Shown here: positions 22,543 to 30,317 of the stretch, piece after piece
Numbering within the stretch: the stretch's first letter is position 1
How the letters are laid out: every line of letters begins with the position of its first letter
Assembly: GCA_910588565.1 (NCBI GenBank)
Contig: CAJUPF010000038.1
Location: 1-31,572 of the forward strand
DNA: 31,572 bases
Reading direction: 5' to 3'
DNA from: an uncultured Lachnospiraceae bacterium
Lineage (GTDB): Bacteria > Bacillota > Clostridia > Lachnospirales > Lachnospiraceae
The notes under the pieces: model-generated
What the model was told of the DNA's origin: nothing
What the model saw: only the letters and a program-made list of their open reading frames with translations
The model's database searches: none
Program-made: the position numbers and the translations under genes

Positions 22543-22685
22543 GTAACAGTTCAGCCTGCAACTGCGCACTTGCTGCGCAGTTAGCAGCCAACGAATTTGA
22601 ACAGCCGGGAATCCGCCCCTTTGCCGCAGGCAAATTTAAAATGGGCGGATTCCGTAACAGTGAAGCCGGAAGGCTGAATTGTTAT
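22543..22685. repeat. Nested palindromic intergenic element
   Basis: The outer arms GTAACAGTTCAGCC (22543-22556) and GGCTGAATTGTTAT (22672-22685) pair over 14 bp. They enclose AACTGCGCA/TGCGCAGTT (22560-22568 with 22574-22582, perfect). They also enclose GGAATCCGCCC/GGGCGGATTCC (22608-22618 with 22643-22653, perfect), which itself encloses TTTGCC/GGCAAA (22620-22625 with 22629-22634). The left arm recurs at 22654-22667 with 12 of 14 bases. This multi-stem layout fills the 221-bp gap between the GH43 and subtilase genes. It suggests a non-autonomous repeat or a structured RNA; I see no coding potential. Confidence 0.8.
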
Positions 22686-22688
22686 AAT
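22680..22688 (+). promoter_or_regulatory. Extended -10 promoter before the subtilase gene
   Basis: TG-T-TATAAT (TATAAT at 22683-22688) overlaps the right end of the palindromic element. The region 17 nt upstream (GTGAAG) is a poor -35, so the call rests on the extended -10. Confidence 0.45.
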
Positions 22689-22696
22689 TGTTTTTC

Positions 22697-22717
22697 GATC
22701 AGAACATGTTTCTGATC
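22697..22717. promoter_or_regulatory. Operator-like inverted repeat before the subtilase gene
   Basis: GATCAGAA-CATGT-TTCTGATC, a perfect 8-bp dyad with a 5-nt centre, starts 9 bp after the candidate -10 box. The shape is typical of a dimeric repressor site. It lacks a T-run, so a terminator is unlikely. Confidence 0.45.
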
Positions 22718-22757
22718 CCAAAAGTATGCATAAACTAAAAGAAAAGGCTTTTATGCA

Positions 22758-23639
22758 ATGGATCAGGTTCGGAGGAAATTAAAGACAGACTATGCGCATA
22801 AACAGGGAATTACCGGCCGGGGGATTACGGTTGCTGTTATGGATACGGGTATTACGCCACATCCGGATTTTGACAGACGTATTCTGAAATTTACGGATTT
22901 TACCCAGGGAAGAACAAGGGCTTATGATGATAACGGGCATGGCTGCCATGTTGCCGGTATTATAGCCGGAAGCGGCAGGATGAGCCGGGGAATGTACAGG
23001 GGGATGGCGCCGGATTGCGGTCTTTTTGTAACAAAAGTACTGGATCGGAAGGGAAACGGAAATACACAGCAGGTATTAAAGGCCATTGACTATGTAATAG
23101 AAAATCAGGATACGTATAATATACGTATTTTGAATATATCGGTGGGTATGCTGCCTTCAGCAGATGAAGCGGAGAAGCAGAATCTAATGGCTGCTGTAGA
23201 GAAAGCCTGGAACCATGGAATTGTCGTCGTGGCGGCGGCAGGCAATAACGGACCGGAAAAAAACAGCGTGACAGTTCCCGGCCAATGTAAGAGCATAATC
23301 ACGGTTGGGAGTATTGATGATTATGTAAAACGGGGAAGGGGGCTAAGAGATGGTTATAGTGGAAGAGGGCCGACGGAATGCTGTGTGGTAAAACCGGAGA
23401 TTTTAGCTCCCGGAACTGCAATCAGAAGCTGTTCCGGCAGAGGGGGCGGCTATGAGGTAAAAAGCGGGACATCGATGTCAGCGCCTGTGATTTCCGGGGC
23501 GATTGCGCTGCTTTTGCAGAAATATCCTGAGCTGACCCCGGCACAGGTCAAGCTGCGGCTGTATGAACGGGCAGTTGTGCTGAAAGAATCCAGAGAACGG
23601 GAATATTGGGGAGTTGTATATCTGGATCGCTTGTTATAA
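22758..23639 (+). CDS. Subtilisin-like serine protease (S8 family), apparently intracellular
   Basis: The 293-residue peptidase has the complete catalytic triad: Asp29 in VAVMDTG, His61 in GHGCHVAG and Ser239 in SGTSMSAP. The oxyanion Asn is in AAAGNNGPE. There is no signal peptide and the catalytic domain starts almost at the N terminus, as in Bacillus intracellular serine proteases. It has at most a very short N-terminal extension and no LIPY-type propeptide. The ribosome site is weak (AAAAGG about 11 nt before the ATG), so low expression or another start is possible. The next gene, a cardiolipin synthase, begins 38 bp downstream and is probably cotranscribed. Confidence 0.93.
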   Translation: MDQVRRKLKTDYAHKQGITGRGITVAVMDTGITPHPDFDRRILKFTDFTQGRTRAYDDNGHGCHVAGIIAGSGRMSRGMYRGMAPDCGLFVTKVLDRKGNGNTQQVLKAIDYVIENQDTYNIRILNISVGMLPSADEAEKQNLMAAVEKAWNHGIVVVAAAGNNGPEKNSVTVPGQCKSIITVGSIDDYVKRGRGLRDGYSGRGPTECCVVKPEILAPGTAIRSCSGRGGGYEVKSGTSMSAPVISGAIALLLQKYPELTPAQVKLRLYERAVVLKESREREYWGVVYLDRLL

Positions 23640-23677
23640 AATAGGAGAGACAAAAGACAGAAAACGGAGGCAGAGCG

Positions 23678-25222
23678 ATGAAAACAATAAAACGGATTGG
23701 GAATCTTCTTTTCAGCAGGCTGTTTATGGTGACAGTGGGAATTTTACTGCAGTTTTCATGGGTTTTTCTGACATTGTATGATTTCAGCATCCGGTTTACA
23801 TTTGTTGATATCTGCTTTCACGTTTTGGCAGTGCTTTTGGTTCTGGCGATTATTAATAACTTCAGCAATCCCAATTATAAGCTGGTATGGACGTTTATTA
23901 TACTGATTTTTCCGCTTTTAGGCGTCTGTCTGTACTTTTCATTGGGAAGATCTGAGCTGACGAAGAAGACGCAGGAGAGGATGGATGCCGTACACCGGGA
24001 AGTATCGGCCTGCCTGAAAACAGATCCCGTTGCCATGCAGGAGTTGCGGGAGGCAGATCCGGGTGTGGCGCAGCAGTCAAGGTATATCCATGAATGGGCG
24101 CAGTTCCCGACATATAAAAATTCCAGAACCAGATATTATGCTGCCGGGGAAGATATGTTTCAGGATATGCTTGGGGCGATGGAACGGGCAGAGAAGTTTA
24201 TATTTCTGGAATATTTTATCATTGAAGACGGGGAAATGCTGGGCGCAATGCTCGATATCTTAGAGCGCAAGGCAAAAGAAGGCGTGACACTGCGTCTGAT
24301 TTATGACGATGTTGGCTGTATTAAGACACTGCCGCCGCATTTTCAGAAGCGGATGCGCAATCTTGGGATCGCCTGTGTGGCATTTAATCCGTTCCGGCCG
24401 ATTTTATCTGTGATCTTAAATAACCGGGATCACCGTAAGATACTGGTGGTTGACGGTCAGATTGGATTTACCGGAGGGATAAATATTGCAGATGAATATA
24501 TCAACCGGAAAAAACGGTTCGGCTACTGGAAAGACGGCGGAGTGGAGATCAAAGGCGAGGCAGTCTGGAGCCTTACGACAATGTTTCTGGAGATGTGGAA
24601 TTATATCAACGAGACATCAGAAGATTATCTGCAGTATCTGCCAAAGATTTACAACAAGGAGGAAAATCCGGAAGACGGCTATGTGCAGCCCTATTCGGAT
24701 ACGCCTTTGGATCATGAGAATATCGGTGAGAATATTTATCTGAATATTATTAACCATGCCAAGGAATATGTTTATATTTTTACCCCATATCTGATTGTGG
24801 ACAATGAGATGACAGTTGCTTTGCAAAATGCGGCAAAGTGCGGTGTGGACGTGCGGATTGTAACGCCGGGGATACCGGATAAGAAAATGGTTTTTCTGCT
24901 GACGCAGTCCTATTACAAACAGCTGATTTTAAGCGGAGTCAGGATTTACCAGTATACGCCGGGGTTTCTTCATGCAAAATGTTTTGTCTGTGACGATAAG
25001 GTTGCGACGGTCGGGACTGTGAATCTGGATTATAGAAGCCTGTATCTTCACTTTGAATGCGGTGTTTTTATGTATCGCTCCCAGGCAGTGCTGCAGGCAA
25101 AACAGGACGCCGTGGATACGATTGCACAGTCGAAAGAAATTACGCTGGAATTCTGCCAGAACAGGAATCTTGTGGTTCGTATGGTGCAGAGTGTTCTGCG
25201 GCTGTTTTCGCCGCTGCTGTAA
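23678..25222 (+). CDS. cls: Cardiolipin synthase (phospholipase D type)
   Basis: The 514-residue membrane enzyme joins two phosphatidylglycerols into cardiolipin. The N terminus has membrane segments (about 13-33, 42-61 and 69-88, the last two the PLDc_N pair). They are followed by SLGRSELTKKTQERM. Two HKD motifs are intact: HRKILVVD starting at His252 with GFTGGINIADEY, and HAKCFVCD starting at His432 with GTVNLDYRSL. Length and spacing match Firmicutes ClsA. GGAGG precedes the ATG. The gene is convergent with the truncated carboxypeptidase. Confidence 0.95.
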   Translation: MKTIKRIGNLLFSRLFMVTVGILLQFSWVFLTLYDFSIRFTFVDICFHVLAVLLVLAIINNFSNPNYKLVWTFIILIFPLLGVCLYFSLGRSELTKKTQERMDAVHREVSACLKTDPVAMQELREADPGVAQQSRYIHEWAQFPTYKNSRTRYYAAGEDMFQDMLGAMERAEKFIFLEYFIIEDGEMLGAMLDILERKAKEGVTLRLIYDDVGCIKTLPPHFQKRMRNLGIACVAFNPFRPILSVILNNRDHRKILVVDGQIGFTGGINIADEYINRKKRFGYWKDGGVEIKGEAVWSLTTMFLEMWNYINETSEDYLQYLPKIYNKEENPEDGYVQPYSDTPLDHENIGENIYLNIINHAKEYVYIFTPYLIVDNEMTVALQNAAKCGVDVRIVTPGIPDKKMVFLLTQSYYKQLILSGVRIYQYTPGFLHAKCFVCDDKVATVGTVNLDYRSLYLHFECGVFMYRSQAVLQAKQDAVDTIAQSKEITLEFCQNRNLVVRMVQSVLRLFSPLL

Positions 25223-25243
25223 AAGTGCAGTTTGCCAATTCTG

Positions 25244-25282
25244 GCGGGCAGCTGACAGAATTTACAATGGCAGCTTGCCCGC
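25244..25282. terminator. Hairpin between convergent cls and carboxypeptidase remnant
   Basis: GCGGGCA (25244-25250) plus GCTG pairs with CAGC and TGCCCGC (25271-25282), with one bulged T and a 16-nt loop. GACAGAA (25254-25260) can alternatively pair with TTCTGTC (25295-25301). There is no strong T-run, so termination is a moderate guess. Confidence 0.45.
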
Positions 25283-25306
25283 ATCAGCGAGAGTTTCTGT
25301 CGTTTG

Positions 25307-26146
25307 TTATGAAAAGTAACGCAGGAAAATTTCTTTCAGATAGTCAGAAAATACGGCTTCCGTGATATCTTCGGCTGCGATGATAGCTACGGAGCCGATT
25401 TTTTCTGTTCCAATCTGATAGACGGCTTCGCCGATTTTATCTCCCTTTTTTACTGGCGCATTGATATGTTCCGGCAGGGAAATCTGTTTTTCTATCGTGG
25501 AAAAGTCTGCTCCGTTTGTGGACAGGTACTGGAACGGGTTTTGAAATTTCAGCCCGACAGAATCAGCGGTTCCCCGTTTGACCGGAAGAGCAGGCAGGGA
25601 TTCTTTGTGTTCATCCGTATAGATCTGGCATTTGGAAAAACCATAATTCAGCAGGGCTGTAGCGTCTTTTGACCGGTTATCGATGGATTTTGCACCCATA
25701 ATAACCGCAATCAGTTCCATACCGTCTTTTTCGGCTGTTGCGGAGAGGCAGTATTTGGCGGTGCTGGTAAAGCCTGTTTTCAGTCCGGTGGCATATTCAT
25801 ACTGGCGGATGAGTTTGTTGGTATTGGTGAGCCCGAACTCAGTGGATCCCCTTGCCGTGTTGTGAATGATTGTGTCCATCCAGATCGTACAGTAGTTGTG
25901 GATTTCAGGATGGTTTACGGAAAGTTCCCGTGACATTAGGGCTACATCATAAGCGCTTGTCATATGTCCTTTTGCATCCAGGCCGCAGCAGTTGACAAAG
26001 GTGGTATCTTTCATTCCAAGGGAAGCGGCTTTCTGATTCATTTCCGCAACAAAAGCCTCCTCAGAACCACTGATAAATTCTGCCATGGCGACACATGCGT
26101 CGTATAGGAAAAGGAGAAGTTCTTTTTTGGGTGGAAAAACGGGCTT
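25307..26146 (-). pseudogene. 5'-truncated D-alanyl-D-alanine carboxypeptidase (PBP5/DacF type)
   Basis: The frame retains the second half of a low-molecular-weight penicillin-binding protein: DACVAMAEFISGSEEAFVAEM, then DTTFVNCCGLDAKGHMTSAYDVA and the KTG box in ATGLKTGFTSTAKYCLS. The C-terminal PBP5-like beta domain follows. The signal peptide, the catalytic SxxK and the Ser-x-Asn residues are missing. Homology begins exactly at the Asp-Ala-Cys that normally follows the SxN motif (near 26101). Upstream codons (KPVFPPKKELLLFLY) do not belong to the family and reach a stop at 26147-26149. The first ATG is at 26086, giving 259 residues without interruption. Without the nucleophile it cannot be a carboxypeptidase. 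The intact remaining frame suggests a recent deletion. Confidence 0.85.
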
Positions 26147-26151
26147 TTATC

Positions 26152-26160
26152 TGTTATAAT
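26152..26160 (+). promoter_or_regulatory. Extended -10 promoter of the second secreted pair
   Basis: TG-T-TATAAT (TATAAT at 26155-26160) lies about 60 bp before the first gene. No good -35 is seen at 17 nt (TGGAAA). It stands on the plus strand just beyond the remnant carboxypeptidase frame. Confidence 0.55.
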
Positions 26161-26221
26161 ATAGTATAGCTATGCAGGGAAGCCAAGAGACATACTGCAG
26201 CATAGAATCGGAGGACAGGCT

Positions 26222-27052
26222 ATGAAATACAGAAACAGTTTACAAAAGATAATATTGCTGGTTTGTTTGGTTGCTGTTTTGGCGGTGTGCGTTCCATCTG
26301 CCGTACTGGCAGCAGACAAAAGCTTTAACAAAACAGCGACGGTTACTATATTGGAGAAAAACAGCTATGCCAGTACGAAAAAGTATACCTGGATCAAATA
26401 CAAAGCGCCAGGCGACGGCTATCTTACCATTACAGTCAAAAATAAAATTGCTCCCCAACCGATGGCGGAGAAGGAATCAAAGGATCAGGATGTGTCAGAA
26501 GAGGAGACAAAAGCGGGATATGCGTCAGGCATTCTGAAACTATATGATTCCAAAAAGAAAAAAGCGCTTTCCGGAAATTTTAACTATCAGACGTCTAGTG
26601 AACGTTCTGCAGATTATACGGTGACCTATGGAGTAAAGAAGAATACGACCTACTATCTCCGGGTAAAGCTGCTGGGATCGGCTTCTTATAAATGCAAGTT
26701 TCATAAAATAAGCAAAAGCAGCTGCACCAGCAAATCAAAGGCAAAGGAAGTTGCTGCAAATAAGAAGATGAAAGGTGTAATTACTGCCGGGGATAAGACG
26801 GCAGTCTGGTATAAAATCAAAGTCTCCAAAAAGCAGATCTTAAATCTGTATTACTCCGGCAAGACAAATGATAAGCTTCAGTTTACATTTTCGGGCACAT
26901 ATTTAAAAACGACAAAACGCTATGTAACACCAGAATCCAGCAAAGAGTATCACACCTATTCTTTAGAACGTGTGCAGCCTGGGACATATTATATCAAAGT
27001 GGAACCGGAAAATGCATTGTCTTCCGGCTATTATACGATTCGGTGGAATTAA
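26222..27052 (+). CDS. Secreted protein of unknown function, PPC-like, first of a second tandem pair
   Basis: The 276-residue product has a signal peptide (hydrophobic IILLVCLVAVLAVCVPSAVLA, cleavage near AAD). The mature part appears to hold two beta-sandwich modules. The first runs about 35-165 (YTWIKYKAPGDGYLTITV ... KKNTTYYLRVKLLG). The second runs about 180-276 (GVITAGDKTAVWYKIKVSKKQ ... PGTYYIKVEPENALSSGYYTIRWN). The WYKI...GTYYIKV pattern is reminiscent of bacterial pre-peptidase C-terminal (PPC) domains, but this is only a resemblance. It carries no anchor motif or enzyme signature. CGGAGGA lies just before the ATG. The next gene is a paralogue ending in nearly the same residues. Confidence 0.8.
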   Translation: MKYRNSLQKIILLVCLVAVLAVCVPSAVLAADKSFNKTATVTILEKNSYASTKKYTWIKYKAPGDGYLTITVKNKIAPQPMAEKESKDQDVSEEETKAGYASGILKLYDSKKKKALSGNFNYQTSSERSADYTVTYGVKKNTTYYLRVKLLGSASYKCKFHKISKSSCTSKSKAKEVAANKKMKGVITAGDKTAVWYKIKVSKKQILNLYYSGKTNDKLQFTFSGTYLKTTKRYVTPESSKEYHTYSLERVQPGTYYIKVEPENALSSGYYTIRWN

Positions 27053-27079
27053 TGAAATTTAACAATGGAGGAAAACAGT

Positions 27080-27895
27080 ATGGCGAATCAATTTCGGGGC
27101 TGCATTTTTTTGGCGGCGATCTGCCTGTTTTGCCTGCTTCCGCAAAGGGTATCTGCAGCGGGAACAGAGAAAGTTTACAATTTAAATAAGAAGAAGACGG
27201 TTACCATATCCAATGAAGATTCTTATGAGGAATCCGGCAAATATACCTGGCTCAAGTACAAAGCTTCTTCGGATGGATATTTGAAAATACAGGTGTCCGC
27301 GCCCAAATCAGAGGAGTTAGAAGACGGCAGAAGATCGGCGGGTTACATTGCGCTTTATAATGATACAATGACCAGGCTGCTTTCTTCAAAATCTATTTTT
27401 TACAATACGGCATATAGCGGCAATAAGTATTGGGGCAGATTTTTCTTTGGAATGCAGAAAGGCAAGACCTATTATATCCGGGTGAAAGCAGAGAATAAAG
27501 TGAAATTTACCCGTGAATTTAAAAAAGTTACAGATAAGTCCGGGAATTCCCGTAAAACAGCCAAAAAGCTGAATAAAAATAAGACCAGGACAGGACTGAT
27601 CCGCGCGGGGGATTCCAAAGTGGACTGGTATAAAATCGAATTGTCAAAAAAGCAGAAAATCCGGATTTTTTATACTGCCAGGACAAGCGGCAGTTTTCGG
27701 ATATCTTTCTATACTAATAAGAAAATAATTGCAAGACGGAATATTTATAATACAGTTGATGAGCAGAAGCTTACGCTTGTTCAGTATACCGATTCCAAAA
27801 CGAAAAAAGTCGGATTGGAAAAAGGGGTTTACTATATCAAGGTGGAACGGGCAAATGCACTGTCTTCCGGCTATTACAAATTAAAATGGAATTAG
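27080..27895 (+). CDS. Secreted protein of unknown function, PPC-like, second of the tandem pair
   Basis: The 271-residue protein has a signal peptide (GCIFLAAICLFCLLPQRVSA). Its body parallels the previous protein: YTWLKYKASSDGYLKIQV, then KGKTYYIRVKAENK, GLIRAGDSKVDWYKIELSKKQKI and KGVYYIKVERANALSSGYYKLKWN. I place the start at ATG 27080 because GGAGG (27067-27071) lies 8 nt before it. The in-frame ATG at 27065 overlaps that ribosome site and would put charged residues before the signal peptide. It lies 27 bp after its paralogue and 10 bp before queA, so all three genes are probably one transcript. The function is unknown. Confidence 0.8.
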   Translation: MANQFRGCIFLAAICLFCLLPQRVSAAGTEKVYNLNKKKTVTISNEDSYEESGKYTWLKYKASSDGYLKIQVSAPKSEELEDGRRSAGYIALYNDTMTRLLSSKSIFYNTAYSGNKYWGRFFFGMQKGKTYYIRVKAENKVKFTREFKKVTDKSGNSRKTAKKLNKNKTRTGLIRAGDSKVDWYKIELSKKQKIRIFYTARTSGSFRISFYTNKKIIARRNIYNTVDEQKLTLVQYTDSKTKKVGLEKGVYYIKVERANALSSGYYKLKWN

Positions 27896-27905
27896 GGATT
27901 GGACT

Positions 27906-28931
27906 ATGGATGTAAAAGATTTTTATTATGATTTGCCAGACGAACTGATCGCACAGGACCCGCTGGAAAACCGGGCTGATTCGAGGCTTTTGGTTCTGGG
28001 AAAGCAGACCGGGCAGATTTCACACCGTATATTTTCAGATGTTACAGAATATCTTAAGCCAGGAGACTGCCTGGTGATTAACAATACCAGAGTAATACCG
28101 GCGCGTTTATATGGCAGCCGGGAGGATACCGGCGCAGCGATTGAGATATTACTTTTAAAACGCAAAGAACATGATATTTGGGAGACTTTGGTGAAGCCGG
28201 GGAAGAAAGCAAAAACTGGAGCCAGGATTCAGTTTGGCGACGGGCTTTTAACAGGAGAAGTCCTAGATATTGTAGAAGAGGGGAACCGGCTGATTCAATT
28301 TCAGTATGAAGGCATTTTTGAAGAAATTCTGGACAGGCTTGGACAGATGCCTCTGCCGCCTTATATTACACATCCGTTAAAAGACAGGAACCGCTATCAG
28401 ACTGTGTATGCCAAATATGACGGTTCAGCAGCCGCACCTACAGCAGGACTGCATTTTACGCCGGAACTGCTGGATTCTATTCGGAGGATGGGCGTGGAAA
28501 TTGCAGAAGTTACGCTCCATGTAGGATTAGGAACCTTCCGCCCGGTCAAGGAAGCCGATGTATTAAAGCATCATATGCATTCCGAGTTTTTTCAGATAGA
28601 TGAGGCGGCCGCCGCAAAAATCAATGCTGCAAAGGCAGGCGGCGGAAGAATTATTTCTGTGGGAACGACAAGTACGAGAACATTAGAATCCGCAGCGGCG
28701 GAAGACGGATATCTGGAAGCGAAAAGCGGCTGGACAGATATCTTTATTTATCCCGGATACCAGTTTAAGGTGATTGACGGACTGATTACCAATTTTCATC
28801 TGCCGGAATCGACATTGGTGATGCTGGTATCAGCGCTGGCTGGCAGAGAGCGGGTGCTGGGCGCTTATGCAGAGGCGGTGAAAGAGAGGTATCGGTTTTT
28901 TAGTTTTGGAGATGCGATGCTGGTTATTTAA
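27906..28931 (+). CDS. queA: S-adenosylmethionine:tRNA ribosyltransferase-isomerase
   Basis: The 341-residue enzyme adds the cyclopentene ring of queuosine to tRNA using SAM. Family features are FYYDLPDELIAQDPLENRADSRLLVL at the N terminus, then INNTRVIPARLYG and LGQMPLPPYI. YDGSAAAPTAGLHFT and LHVGLGTFRPVKEADVLKHHMHSE follow, with TTSTRTLES near the C terminus. The length is typical. The ribosome site is weak (AGGGA) and the gene follows a secreted-protein gene by 10 bp, so it may depend on read-through from there. No tgt or queG is in the window. Confidence 0.97.
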   Translation: MDVKDFYYDLPDELIAQDPLENRADSRLLVLGKQTGQISHRIFSDVTEYLKPGDCLVINNTRVIPARLYGSREDTGAAIEILLLKRKEHDIWETLVKPGKKAKTGARIQFGDGLLTGEVLDIVEEGNRLIQFQYEGIFEEILDRLGQMPLPPYITHPLKDRNRYQTVYAKYDGSAAAPTAGLHFTPELLDSIRRMGVEIAEVTLHVGLGTFRPVKEADVLKHHMHSEFFQIDEAAAAKINAAKAGGGRIISVGTTSTRTLESAAAEDGYLEAKSGWTDIFIYPGYQFKVIDGLITNFHLPESTLVMLVSALAGRERVLGAYAEAVKERYRFFSFGDAMLVI

Positions 28932-28952
28932 CCCAAAATGTTATAAAAGGAA

Positions 28953-28994
28953 GAATCCCCGAACTGCATGGTCTGTAGTTCGGGGATTCGTTTT
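28953..28994. terminator. Bidirectional terminator between queA and aroA
   Basis: A 16-bp stem (28953-28968 with 28974-28989, one G-U), 5-nt loop, then GTTTT on the plus strand and TTCCTTTT on the minus strand. It serves the convergent queA and tyrA-aroA units. Confidence 0.9.
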
Positions 28995-29010
28995 AGAAAC
29001 CATAAATAGA

Positions 29011-30291
29011 TTATCTGGCAAGTTTTGCCAGATCCTGATAAAATCCTGGGTATGAAATATTGACACATTCCCCATCTTTCATTGTACATGGCTCAGAAAG
29101 CGCCAGTGCGGCAACTGCAAACGACATTGCGATTCTGTGATCCAGAAAGCTGTTAAAGCTGGCGCCGTGCAGTACATCCCGGTTTCCATGTATGATCATG
29201 CCGTCTTCGGTCGGCGTCACATCTGCCCCCATTTGTTTCAGATTTTCCACTACCGTCTGTATCCGGTCAGATTCTTTGACTTTTAATTCAGCCGCGTCTT
29301 TGATTACGGTAGTGCCTTCTGCAAACGCAGCCATCACGGCAATCATCGGAATCTCATCAATCAGCGTCGGAATCATGCCACCGTCAATGACAGTTCCGTG
29401 CAGAATGCTTGCCGTAACAAGCAAGTCGCAGACGGGTTCTCCGGATGCCGTGCGTTGATTCAGCTGTACGATATTGCCTCCCATTGCACGAGCTGCTTTT
29501 AAAATACCATCTCTTGTCGGATTGATGCCGACATTCTTAATTAAAATTTCCGATCCTTTCACCAAAAGTCCGGCCGCAATAAAATAGGCTGCGGAAGAGA
29601 TATCTCCAGGGACTTCTACTTTTAGTCCCATCAAGTCCGGTTCTGGTACAATGGAAGCCGTAGTATCCCGTGAGGTGATATCAGCTCCAAAAGCAGCTAA
29701 CATCAGTTCCGTATGATTTCTGGATAATACAGGTTCTGTCACAGAAGTCATACGATCTGCATACAATCCCGCAAGCAGAATACAGGATTTTACCTGGGCG
29801 GAAGCCACCGGGGAATCGTAGGAAATTCCATGCAGCTTTGCGGGCGAGAATGCAAGCGGTGCGCAGCCGTTATTCCGGATGCTTTTGATATCTGCACCCA
29901 TCAGGGAGAGGGGGGTGAGAATCCGTTTCATCGGCCGCTTCTGTATGGAGGCATCTCCGGTTAAGGAAGAAGCAAAAGATTGTCCGGACAAAATACCGGA
30001 AATCAGCCTGGTAGTAGTTCCGCTGTTGCCGGTGTCCAAAGTCTCCCCCGGGGCTTTTAACCCATGCAGCCCTTTTCCATGTACAATGACACGGTGTTTG
30101 TCATTTTCAATCGCAATTCCCATTTTCTGAAAACAGGAAATCGTAGAAAGACAGTCAGCTCCCTGCAGAAAATTGGTGATTTCAGTGGTTCCTTTTGAAA
30201 TAGCGCCAAACATAATGGCGCGATGGGAGATGGATTTATCTCCCGGAACAGAGACAGTGCCTTTTAAATGTGTTGCGTTTCTTAATTCCAT
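29011..30291 (-). CDS. aroA: 3-phosphoshikimate 1-carboxyvinyltransferase (EPSP synthase)
   Basis: The 426-residue enzyme transfers enolpyruvate from PEP to shikimate-3-phosphate in chorismate synthesis. Motifs in order are VPGDKSISHRAIMFGAI (substrate lysine and arginine), LDTGNSGTTTRLISGIL, then SSLTGDASIQKRPMKRI, DEIPMIAVMAAFAEGTT, ELKVKESDRI and DHRIAMSFAVAAL. The overall pattern is closer to Bacillus-type than to E. coli-type sequences. GAAGGGA precedes the ATG on the minus strand. It lies 26 bp downstream of tyrA and is cotranscribed with it. Confidence 0.97.
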   Translation of the reverse strand: MELRNATHLKGTVSVPGDKSISHRAIMFGAISKGTTEITNFLQGADCLSTISCFQKMGIAIENDKHRVIVHGKGLHGLKAPGETLDTGNSGTTTRLISGILSGQSFASSLTGDASIQKRPMKRILTPLSLMGADIKSIRNNGCAPLAFSPAKLHGISYDSPVASAQVKSCILLAGLYADRMTSVTEPVLSRNHTELMLAAFGADITSRDTTASIVPEPDLMGLKVEVPGDISSAAYFIAAGLLVKGSEILIKNVGINPTRDGILKAARAMGGNIVQLNQRTASGEPVCDLLVTASILHGTVIDGGMIPTLIDEIPMIAVMAAFAEGTTVIKDAAELKVKESDRIQTVVENLKQMGADVTPTEDGMIIHGNRDVLHGASFNSFLDHRIAMSFAVAALALSEPCTMKDGECVNISYPGFYQDLAKLAR

Positions 30292-30317
30292 ATAAATCCC
30301 TTCTAAATTACAGCAAA

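Noticed and set aside
27065..27079. ATG 27065 as start of the second PPC-like protein
   Set aside because: This ATG overlaps the GGAGG that serves ATG 27080, and the signal peptide is better formed from 27080.
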